In this document: positions 44,778 to 52,593 of the stretch, piece by piece
Position numbering within the stretch: position 1 is the stretch's first letter
Layout: every line of letters starts with the position of its first letter
Assembly (NCBI GenBank): GCA_902610315.1
Contig: CACLVA010000005.1
Coordinates: forward strand, 21,945 to 85,944
Length of the DNA stretch: 64,000 nucleotides
Origin: an uncultured Pelagibacteraceae bacterium
GTDB taxonomy: Bacteria > Pseudomonadota > Alphaproteobacteria > Pelagibacterales > Pelagibacteraceae
Direction of reading: 5' to 3'
Program-made: the position numbers and the translations under genes
Notes under the pieces: generated by a model
Seen by the model: the letters and a program-made list of their open reading frames with translations, nothing else
Told to the model about the DNA's origin: nothing
Databases searched by the model: none

Positions 44778-46433
44778 TTAGTACTTTGTGGCTAAAATTG
44801 GTCCTATTTTATCTATAATTTTTCCAGTTATTTCTACAGACGTCCATCCCGCTGTATTGAAAGGTGTTCCTTTGTAAGACCCAGTTTTATTTCTATATTT
44901 ATAAATGTAGTCTTTTGAAAGCTTTGTATCTTCTAGAAGTATTATTAAGACATATTTTGGATTTGAAGAGGGAAAGATTGAAGCAAATGTATTAATTTTT
45001 TTATTAGTATAAGCTCCATTTTCAACAATCTGAGCTGTACCAGTTTTACCACCAATCTCGTAACCTTCTACATCAGAAAGAGTGGCAGTTCCCTGCGTTA
45101 CAACTTTTCTTAACATTCTATTTATTTTATTACTAACATCTCTGTTTAAAATTCTTTTTTTTTGCGAATTATAAATTTTTTTTTTTATCAATGTTGGCTT
45201 AACGTCATACCCTCCATTAGCTAAAATAGCATAGCCCTTTGCTAATTGTATTGGTGTTGTAGTAACTCCATGTCCATATGATATGGTTTCTAATTTACAA
45301 TCTCTCCATTTAAAAGGCAAAGGCTTACCAGTCTCTTCTATATCAAAATCTAACTGACTTAAGATTCCAATTTTTTTTAAAAATGTCTGTAATTTTTCTT
45401 GACCAATAATTTGGCCAATTTTAACCGATCCTATATTGCTCGAATGCACTAATATGTCCTCAACACTTAAATCTTTTGATAAGTTTTCGTCATATTCTGA
45501 GATAGTTCTTCTGCCACATTTCAATTTTTTTTCGAGATTTAAGAACATATCGTCAGTTGAGATAAGACCATAATTAAGACCTGCCGCTATAGTAAAAGAT
45601 TTAAAAACTGAACCTAACTCGTAAACACCTTTTGTTGCGCGATTAATATAATTTTTATCAGATATATCTTTTCTAACATTTAGGTTGAAATCTGGCACAG
45701 AAACCAAAGAGAGAATTTCACCATTATTTATATTCATTAATATTCCAGCCCCACCAATATTTTTAAAAATTTTTTGTGCATTTATTAATTCATCTCTAAT
45801 TATAAATTGTAGTTCTTTATCAAGAGTTAGGGTAAGACTATTTCTTCCATCTTTTAATGTTTTGTCGAAAGATTTTTCAAGTCCAGAAATGCCGTTATTA
45901 TCATCATCAATTTGTCCTACCACATGTGAAAAAAGATTTTTATCTGGATAAATTCTAGTGATTTTTTGCTCCATTCTTATAGATTTTTCACCTAAAAGTT
46001 TTAATTGATAGTACCTCTCAGGTGTCACTTTTTTTTCTATATAAAAAAATTTTTTTCCATTTATTTTTTTTTCAATTTCCACAAAATCTCTTTCTGGAAA
46101 AGTATATTTCAATTTCAACAATAATTTTTTTTTATCTCTTACTAACTTTGGATCTATACCTATGTTTGAGGTAAATACAGATTTGCTAATAAAATTTCCG
46201 TTTCTATCAGTAATATCAGCTCTATTAATTCTGCCAATTTTATATGAATTAGTCTGTAGAGTCTTAGAGGATAAATAAACAACCCTAGTTGAATATAAAA
46301 TTATAAATATTAATATAACTAAAAAAATAAATGCTACTCTATTTAAATTTATATTAAATTTTTTTTGGCTAAAATCGCCTAAATCTGAATTTAATTTATT
46401 TATTATAAATTTGCTGCTTTTATCTCTACTCAT
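44778..46433 (-). CDS. ftsI: FtsI / penicillin-binding protein 3
   Basis: A 551-residue class B PBP that cross-links septal peptidoglycan with FtsW. It has one membrane anchor near residues 30-50 (VAFIFLVILIFIILYSTRVVY) and a dimerisation domain including GRINRADITDRNGNFI. The transpeptidase has SxxK as SVFK in YELGSVFKSFTIA, SxN as SSN in HSSNIGSVKI and KTGT in IGGKTGTAQIVE. It overlaps ftsL by 8 bases and precedes murEF by 12. Confidence 0.96.
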   Translation of the reverse strand: MSRDKSSKFIINKLNSDLGDFSQKKFNINLNRVAFIFLVILIFIILYSTRVVYLSSKTLQTNSYKIGRINRADITDRNGNFISKSVFTSNIGIDPKLVRDKKKLLLKLKYTFPERDFVEIEKKINGKKFFYIEKKVTPERYYQLKLLGEKSIRMEQKITRIYPDKNLFSHVVGQIDDDNNGISGLEKSFDKTLKDGRNSLTLTLDKELQFIIRDELINAQKIFKNIGGAGILMNINNGEILSLVSVPDFNLNVRKDISDKNYINRATKGVYELGSVFKSFTIAAGLNYGLISTDDMFLNLEKKLKCGRRTISEYDENLSKDLSVEDILVHSSNIGSVKIGQIIGQEKLQTFLKKIGILSQLDFDIEETGKPLPFKWRDCKLETISYGHGVTTTPIQLAKGYAILANGGYDVKPTLIKKKIYNSQKKRILNRDVSNKINRMLRKVVTQGTATLSDVEGYEIGGKTGTAQIVENGAYTNKKINTFASIFPSSNPKYVLIILLEDTKLSKDYIYKYRNKTGSYKGTPFNTAGWTSVEITGKIIDKIGPILATKY

Positions 46434-46692
46434 GATTTTTTAAAAAAATGAATCTTTTTAAATCTAATGGGATCAAATTTTCATTAAATAATGAATTTTT
46501 TAACTCATATAGTCTTTCTGGTGAGCTTAAATAATTATGCTCTAATAGCATTAACTCTTTTTTATCTGACAATAATTTTATTTCCTCCTCATTTGTGAAA
46601 ATTTTAGCCTCAAGATCTCTAGTTGAGGTTTTGACTAAAGAGGTAAAAATAATCAAAATCAATAAAAATGTGATAATAATATAATTTTTCAT
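46426..46692 (-). CDS. ftsL: FtsL-like small divisome protein
   Basis: An 88-residue bitopic protein: one N-terminal membrane segment (IIITFLLILIIFTSLV) followed by a coiled-coil stretch (LEAKIFTNEEEIKLLSDKK) and the YLSSPERLYELKN motif, which resembles the region of FtsL where the coiled coil meets the C-terminus. Sequence similarity in this family is low; the identification rests on architecture and position between rsmH (4-base overlap) and ftsI (8-base overlap). FtsL bridges FtsQ and the FtsWI synthase. Confidence 0.85.
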   Translation of the reverse strand: MKNYIIITFLLILIIFTSLVKTSTRDLEAKIFTNEEEIKLLSDKKELMLLEHNYLSSPERLYELKNSLFNENLIPLDLKRFIFLKNHE

Positions 46693-47693
46693 AACTTAGA
46701 TGTAATTTTTTCTATTTCTAAAAGGAATTTAAATTTTTGAAAAATAAACCCTGTATCTATTTTATTAGTACCTGATCTTTTAACAGCTCTTAATTTTGCT
46801 GATCTAGAGGGTGCATTTTTTTCTATTTCAGTTATTGAGGGTGTTATAGGTTTTTTTTTTATTAGATTAAAAGAAACATCATTAAAATTATTGATTGGTA
46901 AATATCTAGAAACTTTTCTTAAACTAGATATCTCATTAAAAAAAAATTTACAAATTTTGTCTTCTATTGAATGAAAAGATACTACAGCAATTACACCATT
47001 ATTTGAAATTAAATTAGACGATTTTGATAATCCTAAGATTAATTCACTTATCTCGTTGTTGACCAATATTCTAAGTGCTTGAAAAATTTTAGTAGATTTA
47101 TTTTTTTTTGTATAATTTTTTTTTGTTAAATTTATTATGTCCACAAGATCTTCTGTAAGAATCTCTTTATATTTTCTCTCTTTTACTATTTTTTTTGATA
47201 TCATTTTTGAATGTTTTTCCTCACCATAATATTTAAATATTTTCTCCAATTCGTTTGCTGATAAATTTTTGATTATATCTTGTGCTGAAAATTTATTTAG
47301 ACCCATTTTCATATTAAGCTTACCTTTATGATTAAATGATAGTCCTATTGAGGGATCTTTAATTTGACTATAAGAAAAGCCTAAGTCAAATATAATACCC
47401 TTAATTTGATCTGAAGTTTTAATATTATCAATTTCGCTAAATTTTCTGTTGAAAAATTCAAACCTATCTTTAAATTTTTTTTTTAACTTGTCTGCTATTA
47501 ATTTTGATCTTTGGTCTCTATCAAAGGCTATAACTTTTGCTTTTGGAAACTGTAATATTTTTTTTGAATATCCTCCTTGACCAAAAGTACAGTCAATAAA
47601 AGTGCCACCATTTTGAGGGGAAATAATACTTAATACTTCTTTAAGTAGTACCGGATAATGTAAATTATTCTCTGGTACAATAGTGGCACTCAT
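46689..47693 (-). CDS. rsmH: 16S rRNA m4C1402 methyltransferase
   Basis: A 334-residue SAM-dependent enzyme (formerly MraW) that modifies C1402 in the decoding centre. Typical motifs are HYPVLLKEVLSI at the start, FIDCTFGQGGYSKKIL as the SAM-binding loop, IIFDLGFSYSQI (the family usually has DLGVSSxQ), the RxxxRIFQALRI-type stretch FQALRILVNNE and VVSFHSIEDKICK near the C-terminus. It lies after ftsZ with an 18-base gap; in most bacteria it follows mraZ directly. Confidence 0.96.
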   Translation of the reverse strand: MSATIVPENNLHYPVLLKEVLSIISPQNGGTFIDCTFGQGGYSKKILQFPKAKVIAFDRDQRSKLIADKLKKKFKDRFEFFNRKFSEIDNIKTSDQIKGIIFDLGFSYSQIKDPSIGLSFNHKGKLNMKMGLNKFSAQDIIKNLSANELEKIFKYYGEEKHSKMISKKIVKERKYKEILTEDLVDIINLTKKNYTKKNKSTKIFQALRILVNNEISELILGLSKSSNLISNNGVIAVVSFHSIEDKICKFFFNEISSLRKVSRYLPINNFNDVSFNLIKKKPITPSITEIEKNAPSRSAKLRAVKRSGTNKIDTGFIFQKFKFLLEIEKITSKL

Positions 47694-47711
47694 TTATTTT
47701 TTCAAAGACCA

Positions 47712-49175
47712 TTAATTTTTTTGTCTTCGTAAAAATGCAGGAATTTCTAATTCTTCCTCGTCAGTTTCTAAATTGAGGTTTTCTTCCTTGGTTTCATTTT
47801 CAGTTTCGTAATGATCATTAAAGAGTTGTGGGCTTTCTTCACTCAACTCAAAATTTTCAAGTCCATTTGAGTTTTCATTATCATTTTGACCAAACTCGTT
47901 TGTTTCCTCCAAGTTTAGAGGTGTCTCTTGGCTTTTAACTGAATCACTAAAAGTTTTATCTTCAGCAATTTCTGTTGTTAAATTGTCTACAGCCATATTT
48001 TCATTTACCATAGAATTTAGTAACTCATTTTCGGTTTCCTTAATTTGTTCATTTTCAACCTGTAAAGCATTAGCTCCGCTTGTACTAGAAATGAAACTGT
48101 TGGTATTACTGTATGCATTATTTTTTTGAACGGCAGACACATCATAATAACCGGGGTTCCTGTTTTGAATTCTATGAACCATGTTAATTACAGATTTTGA
48201 CTCTGGCTGTTGTCCGTCAAGAGCTGTAGCAACAATTGAAACTCTCATTATACCTTCTAATTGAGGGTCAGTTATTGCACCTATAATTAATTCAGCTTCA
48301 GGATCAACTTCGGCTCTAACTTTATTGACTGCCTCATCCACTTCAAAAAGTTTAAGATCTTTTCCACCTGTAATATTTACAAGTAATCCTTTTGCACCCT
48401 TTAAAGTATAATCATCAATAAGCTGATTGGTAATTGCCATTTCTGCAGCTTTAGCAGCTCTTCCTTCTCCCTCAGCTTCTCCAGTTCCCATCATAGCTTT
48501 GCCCATTGAGCTCATTACATGTTCAACATCTGCAAAATCTAGATTTATAAGTCCTGGTCTAACCATTAAATCTGTTATACTTTGTACGCCGTGAAGCAAG
48601 ACATGGTTTGAAAGTGCAAAAGACTCTTCAAAAGTTGTTTGTTCACTTGCAACCTTAAAAAGATTTTGATTAGGAATTACAATAATTGTATCAACATGTT
48701 TTCTAAGTTCTTCTAATCCTTGCTGAGCCCTTCTCATCCTTGATGGGCCTTCATATAAAAATGGTAATGTAACAACACCAACAGTAAGAATATTTAATTC
48801 CTTGGCTGCTCTAGCAATTACATGAGCAGAGCCTGTGCCGGTTCCTCCACCCATGCCAGCAGTAATAAATACCATGTTTGCACCTTGTAAAACATTTATA
48901 ATATCGTTTAAGGATTCATCTGCAGCAGCTTGACCAATATCTAATTTTGAGCCAGCGCCTAAACCTTTTGTTAAATTTAATCCAATCTGAATTTTTTGTT
49001 TTGCTTTACTATGTTTCAAATCTTGCGCGTCAGTATTTACAGCAATAAATTCTACTCCCTGTAATCCGTTATCAATCATTCCATTTATTGCATTTCCTCC
49101 AGCACCTCCGACGCCAAGTACTAATATTCTTGGTTTTAACTCTCTGATATCTGGTGTTTTAAAGTTTATTGTCAT
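47712..49175 (-). CDS. ftsZ: FtsZ, tubulin-like division GTPase
   Basis: A 487-residue FtsZ. GTP-binding motifs are intact: [21 protein letters not shown] and the tubulin signature GGGTGTGSA near residue 109, and the catalytic loop [11 protein letters not shown]. After residue 325 a long acidic Glu/Asn-rich linker of about 145 residues leads to the conserved C-terminal peptide EIPAFLRRQ, the docking site for FtsA and other partners. It stands between mraZ (11-base gap) and rsmH rather than after ftsA, so it is second in the cluster and close to the MraZ-controlled promoter. Confidence 0.98.
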   Translation of the reverse strand: MTINFKTPDIRELKPRILVLGVGGAGGNAINGMIDNGLQGVEFIAVNTDAQDLKHSKAKQKIQIGLNLTKGLGAGSKLDIGQAAADESLNDIINVLQGANMVFITAGMGGGTGTGSAHVIARAAKELNILTVGVVTLPFLYEGPSRMRRAQQGLEELRKHVDTIIVIPNQNLFKVASEQTTFEESFALSNHVLLHGVQSITDLMVRPGLINLDFADVEHVMSSMGKAMMGTGEAEGEGRAAKAAEMAITNQLIDDYTLKGAKGLLVNITGGKDLKLFEVDEAVNKVRAEVDPEAELIIGAITDPQLEGIMRVSIVATALDGQQPESKSVINMVHRIQNRNPGYYDVSAVQKNNAYSNTNSFISSTSGANALQVENEQIKETENELLNSMVNENMAVDNLTTEIAEDKTFSDSVKSQETPLNLEETNEFGQNDNENSNGLENFELSEESPQLFNDHYETENETKEENLNLETDEEELEIPAFLRRQKN

Positions 49176-49186
49176 ACTTCCCCCTT

Positions 49187-49642
49187 TTAGTTATCTAATT
49201 TGGTTTCCCATTTAAGGCTAGATCTGTGAATATTTGATTTTCTTTTTGCAGTAACCTTAAATTTTTCGTAGTTGTTAGGCTCCCATATTTGGAATGTTTT
49301 TCCTTGCCCAACAAATAATATACTGTTTTTAATTTTCGCATGTTTTAAAAGTTTATTAGTAATTAAAATTCTTCCCTCACTATCAAATTGTAAGTTAATG
49401 CTTTCTGAAAGTATTGAGGTTGCAAAATAATCTTTTTTTTCCTCAAATGGATTTAGAGAGTCAATCGCATTAGAAATTTTTTCTATTCGGTCTTGAGGCC
49501 ATGCCTCTATACAGTTATTATTAAAAGATGGATAGCAAATTACTCCATTATAACCTAAATTAGATAAATAAGATCTAAAGCTAGCTGGCACAGATACCCG
49601 TCCCTTTTTGTCTAATTTGTTTTGGTACGTAGATAAAAACAT
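49187..49642 (-). CDS. mraZ: MraZ, transcriptional repressor of the mra/dcw cluster
   Basis: A 151-residue protein with two SpoVT/AbrB-like halves. Each half has the conserved pattern: [16 protein letters not shown] at residues 8-23 and [19 protein letters not shown] near residue 87. MraZ binds direct repeats upstream of its own gene and represses the cluster. Three such repeats are present at 49671-49695, overlapping the promoter. The ATG at 49642 follows a leader of roughly 35 bases. Confidence 0.96.
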   Translation of the reverse strand: MFLSTYQNKLDKKGRVSVPASFRSYLSNLGYNGVICYPSFNNNCIEAWPQDRIEKISNAIDSLNPFEEKKDYFATSILSESINLQFDSEGRILITNKLLKHAKIKNSILFVGQGKTFQIWEPNNYEKFKVTAKRKSNIHRSSLKWETKLDN

Positions 49643-49670
49643 ATTTCATAATTTCCCTTATCCCTTAATT

Positions 49671-49695
49671 TGGGAACATATGGGATATTATGGGT
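49671..49695 (+). promoter_or_regulatory. MraZ operator (three TGGGN repeats)
   Basis: On the plus strand TGGGA (49671), TGGGA (49681) and TGGGT (49691) follow each other with 5-base spacers, giving an exact 10-bp period. Three TGGGN repeats with 5-base spacing are the published MraZ box in E. coli and relatives. The central spacer coincides with the -10 element of the mraZ promoter, so bound MraZ would block RNA polymerase. Relative to mraZ the TGGG motif is on the non-coding strand. Confidence 0.85.
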
Positions 49696-49713
49696 TTTTT
49701 GTATTGCAGTCAA
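49685..49713 (-). promoter_or_regulatory. Sigma-70 promoter of the division/cell-wall cluster
   Basis: Read on the minus strand, TTGACT (49713-49708) and TAATAT (49690-49685) are separated by exactly 17 bases, close to the consensus at both elements. The predicted transcription start is near 49678, about 35 bases before the mraZ ATG. As the following genes are packed without clear gaps, this promoter probably drives much of mraZ-ftsZ-rsmH through murC and beyond. Confidence 0.85.
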
Positions 49714-49774
49714 TAGTTGTTTCTAATCAAAAAGAAATTAGAACAAATATGAAACTTTAATGTTTTTGTGGATA

Positions 49775-50131
49775 TGCCAGATAAACTATAAGCCGGGTTC
49801 TGTCATTTAAACTTATCATTTATCTAGGCTTTAAGTCTCCTTAAAGCTCAAGCAACCAACCCTGATGACTAACCAAAGACTGTTTTTAGCTATTAACAAT
49901 GTCATCTCTATTTGGTCTTGCTTCCAGTGGGGTTTTCCATGCGCTCATTGTTACCAATAAAGCCGGTGTGCTCTTACCACACCTTTTCACCCTTGCCTTG
50001 ATAAGGCGGTTTATTTTCTGTGGCACTGTCCCTAGGGTTTCCCCCGCCAGGTGTTACCTGGCACTGTGTCCTTGTAAAGCCCGGACTTTCCTCTTTATAA
50101 ATTAATAAAGCGATAAGTCATTTATCTGGCA
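49775..50131 (-). ncRNA. rnpB: RNase P RNA, catalytic subunit
   Basis: The RNA (about 357 bases) trims the 5' ends of tRNA precursors. Its ends pair as TGCCAGATAAA (5', complement of 50121-50131) with TTTATCTGGCA (3', complement of 49775-49785), forming P1. Conserved type A elements are in order on the minus strand: GAGGAAAGTCCGGGCT, GTGCCAGGTAACACCTGG, GGGGGAAACCC, AAGGGTGAAAAGG, GGTAAGAGC, and the 3' element GACAGAACCCGGCTTAT. There is no protein gene here. Confidence 0.97.
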
Positions 50132-50138
50132 GTTTGAA

Positions 50139-50166
50139 ATTATATTATTTTTTTAAGTTTTCAATA
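50139..50166 (-). promoter_or_regulatory. Probable rnpB promoter
   Basis: On the minus strand a perfect TATAAT (50144-50139) lies 7 bases before the first base of the RNase P RNA, with TATTGA 16 bases upstream of it (50166-50161). The -10 is convincing because of its position relative to the RNA end; the -35 is weak. Confidence 0.6.
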
Positions 50167-50898
50167 CTAATTAAGTCTGTATTTAACTAAATTTTTTGCT
50201 ATTTCTAAACATTCAAGATCTATTTTTCCATTGATCAACTGCGGTCTAAACCTTCTTTGAAAAGCTTTAGTAATAAATGATATTGAATTAGTTTTCTTTT
50301 TTTTAAAGAAATAACCAATTTTGGTTAAATATTTCAAAAATAATATTTTGTCTAAATTATTAATTTTTTTTAGTCGGTATTTCTTTAAAAGTTTTTTATC
50401 TAAGGAGTGCCATAAACCGATACGATATTTTGATAAAAACTCCCATGGAAATTTTTCGCCTGGATCTTTTTTTCTGTCTGCGGCAATATCTGAGTGTCCC
50501 AAATAATGCTCTCTTTTAAGATTGTATTTTTTCGCTAATTTTAATGACAAATATTTAATAGAATTTATTTGCTTTTTATTAAAGCTCTTGTATTTAAATT
50601 GATGACCGGGGTTATGGATTTCAATTCCAATTGAAAATTTATTTAATTTTTTAAGTTTTTTCCAATGTGAAATCCCTGCATGCCATGAAACATAAAGATC
50701 TGGAACCAAGCGAATTATAGATCCATTTTTTTTAATAAAGTAATGACAGCTTACTTTAGAGTTGTTATCTGATAATCTTTTAAGTGCAGAATTTTCTGTT
50801 TTCATTCCAGTATAATGAAAAACCACAAATTTTATGTTTTTTTTTTTTCTTTTAATTGGGTCAAAGTTTTGAGAATAAAATTGTTTAATTTCTTTCAT
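50167..50898 (-). CDS. AmpD/AmiD-type N-acetylmuramoyl-L-alanine amidase
   Basis: A 243-residue amidase_2 family zinc enzyme that cuts the bond between MurNAc (or anhydro-MurNAc) and the stem peptide. The zinc ligands are visible in VVFHYTGM (His), in SWHAGISHWKK and in LGHSDIAADRKKDPGEKFPW (second His and the catalytic region). The C-terminal 70 residues resemble a peptidoglycan-binding domain (ITKAFQRRFRPQLINGKID), as in AmiD. No signal peptide is obvious, so recycling in the cytoplasm, as for AmpD, fits best. It ends just before the rnpB promoter. Confidence 0.88.
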   Translation of the reverse strand: MKEIKQFYSQNFDPIKRKKKNIKFVVFHYTGMKTENSALKRLSDNNSKVSCHYFIKKNGSIIRLVPDLYVSWHAGISHWKKLKKLNKFSIGIEIHNPGHQFKYKSFNKKQINSIKYLSLKLAKKYNLKREHYLGHSDIAADRKKDPGEKFPWEFLSKYRIGLWHSLDKKLLKKYRLKKINNLDKILFLKYLTKIGYFFKKKKTNSISFITKAFQRRFRPQLINGKIDLECLEIAKNLVKYRLN

Positions 50899-50974
50899 TT
50901 ACGGGTATTTTTAATACATAATGTTATTTAAATTATCAATTTACTTTGTTAAAATATAGATTATAGAGACTTAA

Positions 50975-51736
50975 ATGATTAAACGCTTGAAGATATTTTT
51001 ATTTATTTTATTGATACAATCATTAGTTGTATCTTTTTCACACAGTGAGGAGAGGGAAGTTAAAGATTGTTTTGAAAAAATTAATCGTGCAACTTTTGCA
51101 TTTAACATGGCTTTAGATAAAGTATTGTTTAGACCTGTTGCTGCTGGATATAGAAAACTTCCATCACCAGTCAGGGCTGGAACTAGTAATGCATTAAATA
51201 ATTTATCGAACTTAGTAACAATTCCAAACAATATATTACAAGGTGATTTTAGATCAGCAGGAAATAATACAATACGTTTAATTATAAATACTACAATAGG
51301 AATAGTTGGAATATTTGATCCAGCTAATGCTTTAGGATTTGAAAAATTAGATAAAGAGGATTTTGGTCAAACTTTTGGGGCGATGGGTATAGGAGAAGGC
51401 TGTTACCTAGTTTTGCCAGTTATTGGTCCATCAACTGTAAGAGATGCAGTTGGCTCTATAGTATCAATGAGTGGTGGGGATGCTTGGTACAACGTAACAG
51501 TTAAAAATGACACACAATATTTTAAAGAGTCTGATTATTATTATTCTAAATTAACTGAGGGAGTAGATTTTAGGGCAAAAAATTTAGAGTCTTTTGATAG
51601 TTTAGAAAAAACTTCTGTAGATTTTTATGCGACCGTAAGAAGTTTATATCTTCAAGATCGAGATAGAAAAATCAAAAATCTTAAAGTTAAGACTGATACC
51701 TTAGATGACAGTGATTGGGACTCTTTAGATAAATAA
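50975..51736 (+). CDS. mlaA: MlaA (VacJ) outer-membrane phospholipid-removal protein
   Basis: A 253-residue protein that takes mislocalised phospholipids from the outer leaflet of the outer membrane and passes them to MlaC. Family features are INRATFAFNMALDKVLFRPVAAGYRKLP (shown in part: NRATFAFNMALDK and RPVAAGYRKLP), RAGTSNALNNL, EDFGQTFGAMGIGEGCYLVL, here split as EDFGQTFG and GCYLVLPVIGPSTVRD. The signal peptide ends FSHSEE with no lipobox Cys, unlike the lipoprotein MlaA of E. coli. It is followed after 11 bases by mlaC. Confidence 0.93.
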   Translation: MIKRLKIFLFILLIQSLVVSFSHSEEREVKDCFEKINRATFAFNMALDKVLFRPVAAGYRKLPSPVRAGTSNALNNLSNLVTIPNNILQGDFRSAGNNTIRLIINTTIGIVGIFDPANALGFEKLDKEDFGQTFGAMGIGEGCYLVLPVIGPSTVRDAVGSIVSMSGGDAWYNVTVKNDTQYFKESDYYYSKLTEGVDFRAKNLESFDSLEKTSVDFYATVRSLYLQDRDRKIKNLKVKTDTLDDSDWDSLDK

Positions 51737-51747
51737 AAAACACAAAT

Positions 51748-52347
51748 ATGAAAAAATTGAGACTAAATTTAGTATTCATAACCGTACTATTTTTTGTAAG
51801 CTTATACTCAAACACGATAGCAAGTACATCATCTAATTTTATTGATGATATCACTAATAAAGCTAGCAATATTTTATCTAGTAAAGATACAAGAGAAATT
51901 AAGATCCAAGAACTTGTTAAAATTGGAGAAAATTCAGTTGATATAGATGGCATTGGTTTTTACACTTTAGGCAAACATAGAAAAAATTTAAATGATAATC
52001 AAAAAAACGAATTTAAAAAGATTTTTAGAGAATACTTTCTGAAAAGTTTTTCAACAAGATTAGTTGAATACAAAGAGGCAAAAATTGTTGTGATTTCTGA
52101 AGATATTAAAAATGAGAAATATACTATTGTAAAAAGCAAGCTTTTAGCAACATCCGATAGACCCGAGGTTGCAATAGATTGGAGAGTCTACACAAGAGAT
52201 CCATCTAAACCACTAATTAGAGACCTAATTATTGAAGGTCTTAGTTTAGCAAGAACTCAAAGAGAAGAATTCAATTCTATCATTATAAATAATGGTGGAG
52301 ATATTAATGCTCTTTTTACAAGTTTGAAAGAATTTAACAAAAAATAA
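51748..52347 (+). CDS. mlaC: MlaC periplasmic phospholipid carrier
   Basis: A 199-residue exported protein (signal peptide around LVFITVLFFVSLYSNTIAS) of the Tol/Ttg2D-MlaC family, which ferries phospholipid between MlaA and the MlaFEDB transporter. The core includes FKKIFREYFLKSFSTRLVEY and the IDWRVYTRDPSKPLIRDLII stretch, typical of MlaC (family pattern V-x-Y-x-L...KIxDVxxEGxS, here RDLIIEGLSLARTQREEF). The transporter genes themselves are not in this window. Confidence 0.93.
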   Translation: MKKLRLNLVFITVLFFVSLYSNTIASTSSNFIDDITNKASNILSSKDTREIKIQELVKIGENSVDIDGIGFYTLGKHRKNLNDNQKNEFKKIFREYFLKSFSTRLVEYKEAKIVVISEDIKNEKYTIVKSKLLATSDRPEVAIDWRVYTRDPSKPLIRDLIIEGLSLARTQREEFNSIIINNGGDINALFTSLKEFNKK

Positions 52348-52369
52348 TTATTAGTAATTTTATTTAAAG

Positions 52370-52446
52370 TGGTGGGCCCGCCAGGACTCGAACCTGGGAC
52401 CAATACATTATGAGTGTACTGCTCTAACCAACTGAGCTACAGGCCC
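52370..52446 (-). tRNA. tRNA with anticodon CAT (Ile2 or elongator Met)
   Basis: A complete 77-base tRNA with encoded CCA. Stems read: acceptor GGGCCTG/CGGGCCC, D-stem GCTC/GAGC with loop AGTTGGTTA, anticodon stem GTACA/TGTAT with loop CTCATAA, T-stem CCAGG/CCTGG with the normal loop TTCGAGT. The anticodon CAT and a non-initiator acceptor (fully paired end) leave two choices: elongator Met or the isoleucine tRNA whose C34 is changed to lysidine. The GGGCC acceptor resembles tRNA-Ile, which I favour slightly. Confidence 0.95.
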
Positions 52447-52494
52447 ATACCAATTTCCTATATCAAAATGTCTTTTTTTTCAATTTTAATATTA

Positions 52495-52569
52495 TGGTGG
52501 GCCGTGTTGGTTACGCTCCAACTACCCCTGCAATGTCAATGCAGTACTCTTCTATTGAGCTAACGGCCC
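52495..52569 (-). tRNA. Unusual tRNA-Val(GAC) lacking canonical elbow bases
   Basis: A 75-base cloverleaf with perfect stems and encoded CCA: acceptor GGGCCGT/ACGGCCC, D-stem GCTC/GAGT, anticodon stem CTGCA/TGCAG with loop TTGACAT (anticodon GAC, valine), T-stem GTTGG/CCAAC. The D-loop is AATAGAA, without the G18-G19 pair, and the T-loop is AGCGTAA, without T54-T55-C56. These are the bases that normally join the two loops at the tRNA elbow. Paired loss with intact stems suggests a maintained but non-standard tRNA. It is 48 bases upstream of the CAT tRNA on the same strand. Confidence 0.82.
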
Positions 52570-52593
52570 TTTATTTAAAATTTTATACTTCTT

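Noticed and set aside
49899..50105. A 68-residue open frame on the plus strand
   Set aside because: It lies entirely within the RNase P RNA on the opposite strand; the conserved RNA elements explain the sequence.
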